From positions 1 through 64,000 of the forward strand of contig CAAGKN010000026.1 of the NCBI GenBank assembly GCA_900770415.1: DNA of 64,000 bases, given 5' to 3'. How positions within the stretch are numbered: the first letter of the stretch is position 1; the number at the start of each line of letters is the position of its first letter. The notes under the pieces were generated by a model, which saw only the letters and a list, made by a program, of their open reading frames with translations, searched no databases and had not been told where the DNA came from. Source of the stretch: Clostridia bacterium. Lineage in GTDB: Bacteria > Bacillota > Clostridia > TANB77 > CAG-508. This document shows, piece after piece, positions 37,937 through 45,469 of this stretch. A program made the position numbers and the translations under genes.

Positions 37937-37942
37937 TAGTTA

Positions 37943-38022
37943 GCATAAACAAATGCATTCTTAGTTCAGAGTTGTCATTTGTATTCGGTATGTGTATCTG
38001 TAACTACACATACTATTTTTTT
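37943..38022 (+). ncRNA. Candidate antisense small RNA
   Basis: About 80 bases from the promoter above to a terminator (GTATGTGTA / TACACATAC, 37989-38014, then a T run). No reading frame. Positions 37962-37987 nearly repeat the + strand across the ribosome binding site and start of the 31-residue ORF on the opposite strand (38160-38187), so the RNA would be complementary to that mRNA's initiation region. This layout resembles type I toxin-antitoxin or RNA-controlled element genes. Confidence 0.5.
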
Positions 38023-38026
38023 GCAT

Positions 38027-38060
38027 AAAAAACAAGATAGACTGTAACCTCTATCTTGTT
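38027..38060 (-). terminator. Hairpin terminator downstream of the 31-residue ORF
   Basis: AACAAGATAGA / TCTATCTTGTT, 8-base loop; on the minus strand followed by TTTTTTATGC. Confidence 0.65.
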
Positions 38061-38082
38061 TCGACTATGTAATTGCATACAT

Positions 38083-38178
38083 TTAGTCTTCTTCCTTTTG
38101 TTCTTTTGCTTTCATAGTTTCTTCTTTTTCATTTAAAAGCATTTCTACTAATCGCAAAATTAGTTCAGAGTTTGTCAT
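38083..38178 (-). CDS. 31-residue small protein
   Basis: MTNSELILRLVEMLLNEKEE, then a charged tail ending KEQKEED. Start at 38178 is preceded by GGAGGG (7 bases). An amphipathic N-terminal helix (LILRLVEMLL) and charged C-terminus are compatible with a small regulatory or toxin peptide. The initiation region is matched by the candidate antisense RNA. Confidence 0.5.
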   Translation of the reverse strand: MTNSELILRLVEMLLNEKEETMKAKEQKEED

Positions 38179-38258
38179 TAGTATCCCTCCCTTCTACCCT
38201 TAAGTAAAAGGTTATTAGTATTTTACAATATATTCCAAATTAGGTCAAGTTCTTTTGG

Positions 38259-38567
38259 CTAAAAAGCAATTTTTTCTTTTGGTAATTTTTTTATTAAAAC
38301 AACTGTATCATTGTTTAAACTATCAATATTTGCTTGTATTTTATTTTTACTTTTATTTGTCATTGTACAATATGCTTCATTTAAGTTCAATTTTGTATAT
38401 TCTTTTGTCTTTTTATTATTTAATTCAATTATTCCGCTTCTTTCATTATATTCTAATTTATCTATTATTTGCTTTACTTCTATTGCTCCTTTTACTAATA
38501 TTTCTACTGATTTGTTTTTCATTGTCTCTAGTATTTTTGGAACTTCTTTTTCTGGTATTCTTATCAT
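38259..38567 (-). CDS. Hypothetical element protein
   Basis: 102 residues, charged and helical: MIRIPEKEVPKILETMKNKSVEILVKGAIEVKQIIDKLEY, then a Lys/Asn-rich half. No family recognised. It follows the integrase by 14 bases and probably shares its transcript; a directionality or accessory role is only a guess. Confidence 0.5.
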   Translation of the reverse strand: MIRIPEKEVPKILETMKNKSVEILVKGAIEVKQIIDKLEYNERSGIIELNNKKTKEYTKLNLNEAYCTMTNKSKNKIQANIDSLNNDTVVLIKKLPKEKIAF

Positions 38568-38581
38568 AATTATTCCCCTTT

Positions 38582-39565
38582 CTACACTCTTTTTAAATTT
38601 GCCAAAGGCGAATATCTTTGATAATTTATTCTTAAATCATCTTCATCCAAATCAAGATATGCTTTTTCTGTTACTTTAACAGAGGAATGTCCTAAAATTC
38701 TAGATAATGTGTAAATATCTCCACCTGTCATTAAAAATCTTTTTGCAAAGTTATTTCTTAACATATGAGGGTGAATGTCTTTTACTCCGATTCTTTCCCC
38801 ATACTTCTTGAAATTGGTTTCATAATTATTTATTTGAAGCGGTTTTCCCTTATTCGTACAAAAAACATACGAAGATTCTCTATACCTATCTTTATATTGT
38901 AGCCATCTCCTCAATTGTTTTAGCATTTCTTGTGAAAAGAAAACATATCTATCTTTTCTTCCTTTTGTATTTTCTGCTGTTAGTAAAATTGTTCTTTTGG
39001 TAAAATCAACTTCTGTTTCTTTAATTAATAATGTTTCCCCTAGTCTCATACCTGTATCGAATATTAATTGAGCCACTATATAGTCTCTATATTCATGGAA
39101 TTTAGATACATCAAAACATCTTAGTAATCTATTAAAATTGGCATCATCAAGATATCCTACTGCTTTTCTCTCGCATTTTATTTCTTTTATTTTAGATACT
39201 GGATTTATTGTAATATATCTGTTCTCATAAAGATAATTATAAAATACTTTAATATTTCTAATATAATTATTGATTGTCGTAGTCGTTATCTTTTTGCCAT
39301 AATCTTCTCTATTCTCTGGGAAGTTAACAACTTTTGTATTTTCATTTGTTACTACTGTATATTTTCCTCTTTCTTTTAAATATCTAATGTATTCTCTGAT
39401 ATGTAATTCTTTTGTATCTTCTACTTTCCTTACTTTGTGATTCTCCTTCAAATATTCTGCTAGTAATCTTAATGTTTGTTCATAACTTGCTATTGTTTTT
39501 GTACTCAAATTCTTACTTGTACAATAATCCATAAATTCATCAATATCATAATCAATTTTTTCCAT
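38582..39565 (-). CDS. int: Tyrosine recombinase/integrase of the spo0A element
   Basis: 327 residues from ATG 39565 (AAGGAAGG precedes it; a longer frame upstream has no such site). N-terminal SAM-like core-binding domain (DIDEFMDYCTSKNLSTKTIASYEQTLRLLAEYL), catalytic domain with Arg in DTGMRLGE, His-x-x-Arg in HPHMLRNNFA, GHSS and nucleophile Tyr in EKAYLDL (about residue 309). Placed about 200 bases from the right attachment region. Confidence 0.92.
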   Translation of the reverse strand: MEKIDYDIDEFMDYCTSKNLSTKTIASYEQTLRLLAEYLKENHKVRKVEDTKELHIREYIRYLKERGKYTVVTNENTKVVNFPENREDYGKKITTTTINNYIRNIKVFYNYLYENRYITINPVSKIKEIKCERKAVGYLDDANFNRLLRCFDVSKFHEYRDYIVAQLIFDTGMRLGETLLIKETEVDFTKRTILLTAENTKGRKDRYVFFSQEMLKQLRRWLQYKDRYRESSYVFCTNKGKPLQINNYETNFKKYGERIGVKDIHPHMLRNNFAKRFLMTGGDIYTLSRILGHSSVKVTEKAYLDLDEDDLRINYQRYSPLANLKRV

Positions 39566-39590
39566 AATAAAAAACCTTCCTTCTTTATCA

Positions 39591-39620
39591 GTTAATGTTT
39601 TAAATATTAAAAACATTAAC
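39591..39620. promoter_or_regulatory. Inverted repeat upstream of the integrase
   Basis: GTTAATGTTTT / AAAACATTAAC, 7-8 base centre, overlapping the likely integrase promoter. Possible operator or recombination directionality-factor site. Confidence 0.45.
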
Positions 39621-39636
39621 CAATAAATAAGAAAAG

Positions 39637-39723
39637 TTTATAGGTTTAAGATTATTTCATTTATAGGTTTCTATGCAGATTTTTCACCTAATCTATATGT
39701 ATTTTTATACCCTTTATAGGTTT
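39637..39723 (+). mobile_element. Three integrase arm-type repeats, right end
   Basis: TTTATAGGTTT at 39637-39647, 39660-39670 and 39713-39723, between integrase and the spo0A repeat; a fourth copy is at the left end (31484). Confidence 0.6.
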
Positions 39724-39777
39724 AGTGACAATTTTTGTAAGCTGTATAATCCGCTTCTAGCCTTTATTTCACAAATT

Positions 39778-40596
39778 CTATGCTGTTTTTAATTCTAATC
39801 TTAATTTGTCAGCTATCATTGCTATAAACTCTGAGTTTGTAGGCTTTCCTTTTGCTGCTGAAATTGTATACCCAAATATACTTTCTACAGCATCAGCTTG
39901 TCCTCTTGCCCATGCTACTTCTATTGCATGACGTATTGCTCTTTCTACTCTACTTGGTGTTGTTTTGTATTTCTCTGCTATTTCTGGATATAATTGTTTT
40001 GTTATTTGATTTATAATGTCTATATCATTTATAACCATCATTATAGCTTCCCTTAAATACTGGTAACCTTTTATATGTGCGGGAACTCCTAACTCATGTA
40101 TAACATTTGTAACTAGAGCTTCTAAGTTATCTTCGTTTTTCTTATTTTCCTTTGGAATGTCTATGTATGGAGCTTTAATTTCTCTATTTATTGTTGCACC
40201 TTGGTTTTGCTTTGGTTCAAAGTATTTTATATCTCTTATTCTTTTAATTAATAATTCTATATCAAAAGGTTTTATTACATAATATTCTGCTCCTAGGCTT
40301 ATTGCTTGTTGAGTTATTTTAGTTTGACCAACAGCTGATAACATTATGCATATTGGTTTTTTATCCATTGATGACGCAGCTATTTTTTCTAACACTCCTA
40401 ATCCATCTAAATATGGCATTATAACGTCTAACAAAACAATGTCAGGTTTTGTATTTAATATCATGTCGCATGCTTCTCTACCATCCTTAGCAACGCCGAT
40501 TACCTCCATATCATCTTCTTTCTCTAAATAGCTTATTAATGTCATTGCAAACTCTGGATTATCATCTGCAATCAAAACTGTAATTTTCTCTTTCAA
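39778..40596 (-). CDS. spo0A: Sporulation master regulator Spo0A
   Basis: 272 residues. Receiver domain with ADDNPEF acidic pocket, phospho-acceptor Asp in VLLDVIMPYLDGLG (about residue 57) and Lys in YVIKPFD (about 109). C-terminal DNA-binding domain (IHELGVPAHIKGYQYLREAI; recognition helix TPSRVERAIRHAIEVAW). The last about 70 codons lie inside the element's duplicated segment, so this is a mosaic gene: 5' part chromosomal, 3' end supplied by the element. Confidence 0.97.
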   Translation of the reverse strand: MKEKITVLIADDNPEFAMTLISYLEKEDDMEVIGVAKDGREACDMILNTKPDIVLLDVIMPYLDGLGVLEKIAASSMDKKPICIMLSAVGQTKITQQAISLGAEYYVIKPFDIELLIKRIRDIKYFEPKQNQGATINREIKAPYIDIPKENKKNEDNLEALVTNVIHELGVPAHIKGYQYLREAIMMVINDIDIINQITKQLYPEIAEKYKTTPSRVERAIRHAIEVAWARGQADAVESIFGYTISAAKGKPTNSEFIAMIADKLRLELKTA

Positions 40597-40711
40597 AACT
40601 ATACCCCCTAAAAAATATATTTGTAAATTTTTTACAATTTGAATTATAATATTATTTTATAAATATTGCAATAGTTTTTTGGAAATTTTTTCTAGTTTGA
40701 GTCACAATTGG

Positions 40712-41342
40712 CTATACATCAACATATTTTTCTTTTAAAATATCATATTTTATGATTTTTAAAAGATTTTTACTGTTGTTGTTTGTAATTTCTTTTAACT
40801 CTTCATCTACCATTTCTACCATAATTTCTATATTCTCCAAATATTCCATATTAATAACTCTTAATTTGTTTTTATTTGCATAGTAATTAAACTGTTCTAT
40901 TTGGTCGTAAGTTGTAATTATTTTTACTTGATATCCTTTTTTCTTATTTACTATCTTTGCTTTTTCTAACGCCTTTATTGTAGCCTCTGAATATGCTCGT
41001 ACAAGACCACCTGTGCCTAGTAGAATTCCTCCAAAATATCTTGTTACAACAACTAAAACATTTGATAACCCTTTTTCTAATACTATTTTTAGTATTGGAC
41101 TTCCTGCTGTTCCAGAAGGTTCTCCGGTCATCATTAAATTTTATTGCAATTCCGCCATCACCGGTTTCTAAGGCGTATGCAAAAACATTATGCCTTGCAT
41201 CATGATATTTCTTTTTCATTTCTCTTATATATGCTTCCGCTTCTTCTACTGACTCTATGTAAAATATATGTGCAATGAATTTAGATTTCTTTTCTACTAT
41301 TTCTGCTTCTACATTACCATTTATTGTTTTAAATTCTTCCAT
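40712..41342 (-). CDS. YigZ/IMPACT-family protein, read through one CGG +1 frameshift
   Basis: 209 residues. First 72 codons give KSKFIAHIFYIESVEEAEAYI and KKYHDARHNVFAYAL...KFNDD, then CGG. Skipping C gives FNDDGEPSGTAGSPILKIVLEKGLSNVLVVVTRYFGGILLGTGGLVRAYSEA, the family signature. The C-terminal domain (DUF1949-like) follows to 40712. The family (IMPACT/YigZ) is linked to translation control in eukaryotes; bacterial role unclear. A MITE-like repeat lies just upstream. Confidence 0.93.
41124..41126 (-). other. CGG +1 recoding site in the yigZ-type gene
   Basis: Zero frame GAT GAC CGG AGA ACC; shifted GAT GAC (C) GGA GAA CCT restores DDGEPSGT, invariant in the family. Confidence 0.87.
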
Positions 41343-41381
41343 TTATTCTATCCTTTTTTCATTTTTTGAGAAAATTTATAC

Positions 41382-41446
41382 AAATTGAAATTTGTTTAAT
41401 TGATGTGTGAGGTGTGATGTGGAATATAATTACAAATTCCAATTTA
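41382..41446. repeat. MITE-like repeat copy 1
   Basis: About 65 bases with AAATTGAAATTTGT / ACAAATTCCAATTT ends; internal sequence matches the reverse complement of the copy at 57232-57297. It supplies the stop codon region of the flavoprotein gene. Confidence 0.7.
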
Positions 41447-42688
41447 ACTAATTCCTGCTGTATATCCTGTACTCCATGCTACTTGTAAATTATAACCGCC
41501 AGTCAAGCAATCTACATCTATTACTTCTCCTGCAAAGTATAATCCATTTATCAATTTAGATTCCATTGTTTTGGGATTTATTTCTTTAATGTTTATTCCC
41601 CCTGATGTTACTATTGCTTCTTCTATAGGTCTTGTCCCATTTATGCTAATTCTAAAATGTTTTAACTCCTTTACTAATTTTTGTCTTTCTTGTTTAGTTA
41701 TTTCATTTATTTTTTTGCTTCCGTTTATATTTGTTTTTTCTATTATGACTGGTATTAACTTTTGTGGCAACAATTTATCTAAACTATTTTTAAATTGTTT
41801 ATTTTTTTGTTCCTCAAAATCACGTAATATTCTCGCATCAAGTTTTTCTTCTGACAAAGCTGGTTTTAAATCTATTTCTAATTCTACTTTGCCTCCTTTT
41901 AGAATTTGTTCTATGTTTTTTGTTTTTACCAAATATGATGAAGCTGACAATACTATTGGACCTGATACTCCAAAATGAGTAAATAACATTTCTCCAAAAT
42001 CTTTATATACTACTTTATCGCAAATTTGCAATTGGATTGCAACATTTCTTAAAGATAATCCTTGTAATTCCTTACAAACCTCATCATGAGATGTAAGTGG
42101 TACTAATGATGGTTCTATTTTTGTAATGGTATGACCTAAATCTTTTGCTAATTTATATCCATCACCTGTTGATCCTGTTACTGGATAACTTTTTCCTCCT
42201 GTTGCAAGAATTATTTTGTCTGTCTTTATTTCTTTTCCATCATCTAATTCTACGCCTAAAACATTTTTCTCGTCATCAGTAATTATTCTTTTAGCTGTTG
42301 TATTAGTTAATATTTGTACATTTTGTTTTCTTAATATATGTAGTAATGCTTCTAAAACGTCTTGTGCCCTATCTGAAACTGGAAAAACTCTTTCTCCTCT
42401 TTCTACTTTTGTTTTTACTCCTTCATTTTTTAGTAATTCTATTATATCTTTATTGGTAAAGTTATTAAAAACTCCATAAAGAAATTTTGGATTTGTTGGA
42501 GTGTTTTCCATAAATTTATCCATTGGGGCATTATTTGTTATATTGCATCTTCCTTTTCCTGTGATTAATAATTTTTTTCCACAAGAATTCATTTTTTCTA
42601 TTATTGTTACTTTATCTCCATTTTTAGCAGAAGAAATCGCTGCCATTAATCCGGCAGGCCCTCCTCCAATTATTACTGTATTTCTCAT
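41444..42688 (-). CDS. HI0933/YhiN-family flavoprotein
   Basis: FAD-dependent oxidoreductase, 414 residues. Rossmann motif VIIGGGPAGLMAAISSAKNG (N-terminus), GKKLLITGKGRCNITN (about residue 38), GGKSYPVTGSTGDGY (about 164), and the C-terminal YFAGEVIDVDCLTGGYNLQVAWSTGYTAG. Substrate unknown. Confidence 0.92.
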   Translation of the reverse strand: MRNTVIIGGGPAGLMAAISSAKNGDKVTIIEKMNSCGKKLLITGKGRCNITNNAPMDKFMENTPTNPKFLYGVFNNFTNKDIIELLKNEGVKTKVERGERVFPVSDRAQDVLEALLHILRKQNVQILTNTTAKRIITDDEKNVLGVELDDGKEIKTDKIILATGGKSYPVTGSTGDGYKLAKDLGHTITKIEPSLVPLTSHDEVCKELQGLSLRNVAIQLQICDKVVYKDFGEMLFTHFGVSGPIVLSASSYLVKTKNIEQILKGGKVELEIDLKPALSEEKLDARILRDFEEQKNKQFKNSLDKLLPQKLIPVIIEKTNINGSKKINEITKQERQKLVKELKHFRISINGTRPIEEAIVTSGGINIKEINPKTMESKLINGLYFAGEVIDVDCLTGGYNLQVAWSTGYTAGIS

Positions 42689-42720
42689 TAATATTTCCTT
42701 TCATATAAATTCCAATTCAT

Positions 42721-43962
42721 CTATAATCTTGAAATTGCTTTTAAAATCCCCAATTTTCCATATCTATATGTAAGTCCTCCTTGTAAAAAGGCTATATATG
42801 GTGGTCTTATTGGTCCGTCACAAGAAAGTTCTATTGAAGAGCCTTGTGTAAATGCTCCTGCGGCCATTATTACTTGGTCAGTATATCCTGGCATGTCCCA
42901 TGGCATAGGAATAGAATTTGAGTCTACTGGCGAAGCTGCTTGTATTCCTTGGCAAAATCTTATTAACTTTTCTCTATCATTAAACTCTATTGTTTGAACT
43001 ATATCTGCTCTTTTATCATTAAATTTTGGCTCTACATTGTAGCCTAATTCTTCTAGCATTTTGCTTGCAAATATAGCTGTTTTTAAACTGCTTGCAACAA
43101 CTTGTGGTGCAAAAAATAATCCTTGCAAAATCTGTTTGTTAATTCCCAAACTTGGTCCAACCTCTTTTCCAAGTCCTGGTGCTGTTAATCTTTCTGCGGC
43201 TAGTTCTACTATATCTTTTCTTCCTTCTATATAACCTCCATTTGGAGCAATTCCTCCACCCAAGTTCTTAATTAAAGAACCTACTACTACGTCTGCACCA
43301 ACTTCAATTGGTTCTTTTTTAGTTACAAATTCGCAATAGCAATTATCTATCATTATGATTACATTTTTATCTATTTCTTTTATAAGTTTAATTACTTTTT
43401 CTACTTTTTCTAAATCTATTGTTTTTCTTGTTGAGTAGCCTCTAGAACGTTGAATTTCTATCAATTTTATATTTCCTTTTTTTACTCTTTCTTCTATTGC
43501 CTTGTAGTCAAAATCATCATTAATTAGCTCTATTTGCTCATATTTTACGCCATAACTTTGTAGTGAACTTTTATTTTCTACTATTCCTATTACTTCGTCT
43601 AAAGTATCATACGGTTTTCCAGATATACTAATTAATGTGTCGTTTGGTCTTAGTATTCCGAATAGCAATGTAGAGATTGCATGAGTTCCAGATATAAATT
43701 GAGTTCTAACTAAGCTATCTTCTGCTTTAAACACATCTGCAAATATGCTTTCTATTGTGTCTCTTCCTATATCTCCATAGCCATATCCTGTTGTTCCATT
43801 AAAATGCATTTCTGATAAATTATATTTTTGAAAAGCAGAGAGTACTTTTAAACTATTATATTCTTCTATTTCTTCTACTTCTTTAAATATAGGAGCTAAA
43901 TCTTTCTCTACTTTTTTTGATAATTCTATTATACCGTCTTTTATTCCAAATTCTTTATACAT
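42721..43962 (-). CDS. Methionine gamma-lyase/aluminium-resistance-like PLP enzyme
   Basis: 413 residues. FNGTTGYGYGDIGRDTIESIFADVF (about residue 55) and SGTHAISTLLFGILRPNDTL (about 92); Asp in MIDNCYCEFV pairs with the PLP pyridine; probable Schiff-base Lys in VVGSLIKNLGGGIAPNGGY (about residue 235). Family often labelled methionine gamma-lyase family or aluminium resistance; the true substrate is not settled. AAAGGAG precedes the ATG. Confidence 0.88.
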   Translation of the reverse strand: MYKEFGIKDGIIELSKKVEKDLAPIFKEVEEIEEYNSLKVLSAFQKYNLSEMHFNGTTGYGYGDIGRDTIESIFADVFKAEDSLVRTQFISGTHAISTLLFGILRPNDTLISISGKPYDTLDEVIGIVENKSSLQSYGVKYEQIELINDDFDYKAIEERVKKGNIKLIEIQRSRGYSTRKTIDLEKVEKVIKLIKEIDKNVIIMIDNCYCEFVTKKEPIEVGADVVVGSLIKNLGGGIAPNGGYIEGRKDIVELAAERLTAPGLGKEVGPSLGINKQILQGLFFAPQVVASSLKTAIFASKMLEELGYNVEPKFNDKRADIVQTIEFNDREKLIRFCQGIQAASPVDSNSIPMPWDMPGYTDQVIMAAGAFTQGSSIELSCDGPIRPPYIAFLQGGLTYRYGKLGILKAISRL

Positions 43963-43981
43963 ATATTATTCTCCTTTTTAT

Positions 43982-44006
43982 AAAGGCAAGCATATTGCTT
44001 GCCTTT
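43982..44006 (-). terminator. Terminator after the CorC/HlyC gene
   Basis: AAAGGCAAGCA / TGCTTGCCTTT hairpin with 3-base loop in the gap before the PLP-enzyme gene, T-rich on the minus side. Confidence 0.7.
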
Positions 44007-44013
44007 ACTTTTA

Positions 44014-45375
44014 TTAGTTCTCTTCTTTTTGTTCACTATCTTCTTTATCGCTTTTATCTTCATCTTCTTGTTCTTCTTGCACATCTTCTTCTACATTGTT
44101 TCTACATGCTTTTACCCATAATATTCTCTTTTCTTCATAGTCTTCAATTTTATAAGTTACTCTTTTAGTTTCTATTACCGGTTTTTCATCATCTAATGGA
44201 ATTCTTCCAAGCAATTCTATTAGATATCCAGATAAAGTATCATATTCTCCTTCTGGTATTTCTACACCTAATATTTTTCTTAAGTCGTGTATAGATACAC
44301 TACCACTAATTAGGAATGTGTTGTCATCAATTTTTTCAAATTCCTTTTCTTCCTCATCATATTCATCAAATATGTTACCAACAAGTTCTTCTATTATATC
44401 TTCCATTGTAACTAATCCTGCTGTTCCACCATATTCATCTAATACTATTGCTAATTGATGTTTATTTTTTTGTAAGTCTCTAAAAAGCTCATCTATAGGT
44501 TTGTTTTCTGATACAAAATATGATTCTCTTATAATTTTTGCTATTTTTACTTTTTCTTTTTTATTTACATTTGCAAGTAAATCTTTTATAAATAACATAC
44601 CAACAATGTTATCTATATTTTCTTCATATACAGGTATTCTACTATATTTGTATTCATCTAATTCTTTTAAAATATTGTCTATATCTGAATTTATATCTAT
44701 TGCATATATATCTTTTCTATGAATCATTATTTCAGACACTACTTTGTCATTAAATTCAAATACATTATTTATAAGCTCTTTTTCTTCTTCTTTTATTGAG
44801 CCTTTTTCTTCTCCAACATCTACCATCATTCTTATTTCTTCTTCTGTTACAGTTTCTTCATCTGTTCCAGATATTCCAAATAATTTTGATACTCCATTTG
44901 TTGAAGCTGTAAGTAATTTTACAAATGGTGCTGTTATCATAGAGATTGCTCTTATTATTCCTATTGTTCCAAATGCTATTTTTTCACTGTTTCTCATTGC
45001 AAGTCTTTTTGGTACTAACTCACCAAAAATTAATGAGAAATATGAAAGTATAATTGTAATTAAAATTATTGATATATTTCTCCATACAGCTAAACCTAAA
45101 GGCATTAAATTTTGTAGCATTGGAGCTAAATCATCTGCAAATGCATCTGCTGCAAAAGCACTTGATAAAAATCCTGCAAGTGTAATTCCTATTTGTATTG
45201 TTGCCAAAAATTTACTTGGCTCTCTTAACATTTTCTTTATTTGTTTTGCTTTTTTGTTTCCTTCTTTTGCTTGTTTTTCTATTTTTGCATCATTAAGTGA
45301 TATAAATGCAATTTCTGTAGCTGCAAAAAATGCATTTATTAATATTAGTATTGCTAATACTATAATTTGTGACAT
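44014..45375 (-). CDS. CNNM/CorC (HlyC) family membrane protein
   Basis: 453 residues: DUF21/CNNM transmembrane domain (residues 1-190), CBS pair (MIHRKDIYAIDINSDIDNILKELDEYKYSRIPVYEENIDNIVGMLFIKDLL and the second after residue 285, with DEYGGTAGLVTMEDIIEELVGNIFDE), CorC_HlyC transporter-associated domain, and an acidic Glu/Asp tail. Probable Mg2+/divalent cation efflux or homeostasis. A consensus promoter lies just upstream. Confidence 0.92.
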   Translation of the reverse strand: MSQIIVLAILILINAFFAATEIAFISLNDAKIEKQAKEGNKKAKQIKKMLREPSKFLATIQIGITLAGFLSSAFAADAFADDLAPMLQNLMPLGLAVWRNISIILITIILSYFSLIFGELVPKRLAMRNSEKIAFGTIGIIRAISMITAPFVKLLTASTNGVSKLFGISGTDEETVTEEEIRMMVDVGEEKGSIKEEEKELINNVFEFNDKVVSEIMIHRKDIYAIDINSDIDNILKELDEYKYSRIPVYEENIDNIVGMLFIKDLLANVNKKEKVKIAKIIRESYFVSENKPIDELFRDLQKNKHQLAIVLDEYGGTAGLVTMEDIIEELVGNIFDEYDEEEKEFEKIDDNTFLISGSVSIHDLRKILGVEIPEGEYDTLSGYLIELLGRIPLDDEKPVIETKRVTYKIEDYEEKRILWVKACRNNVEEDVQEEQEDEDKSDKEDSEQKEEN

Positions 45376-45425
45376 TTAATAAATTCACTCTTCCCTTCTT
45401 ACTTTTATGTAGTTTTACATCAAAT

Positions 45426-45454
45426 ATTATATATGCTACTCGAAGGAATGTCAA
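45426..45454 (-). promoter_or_regulatory. Consensus sigma-A promoter for the CorC gene
   Basis: On the minus strand TTGACA, a 17-base spacer and TATAAT, both hexamers exact. It starts 16 bases after the stop of the upstream surface-protein gene. Confidence 0.85.
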
Positions 45455-45469
45455 GGAATATGTAAGATT

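Larger units (their letters stand above)
31436..39992. mobile_element. Integrative element inserted in the 3' part of spo0A
   Basis: About 8.5 kb bounded by direct repeats of the spo0A 3' end (31213-31435 and 39778-39992). Content: tyrosine recombinase near the right end, arm-type repeats at both ends, ABC-ATPase/DUF4297-like defence pair, a Rep-like or winged-helix gene, zinc-ribbon protein, two small membrane proteins, ribbon-helix-helix regulator, candidate antisense RNA. There are no capsid, terminase, relaxase or conjugation genes. It brings its own spo0A tail, so spo0A stays functional. Excision by recombination between the repeats would also leave one intact spo0A. None of its genes has a CGG recoding site. 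Confidence 0.85.

Noticed and set aside
31436..39992. Prophage
   Set aside because: No capsid, portal, terminase, tail or lysis genes; too small and defence-centred.
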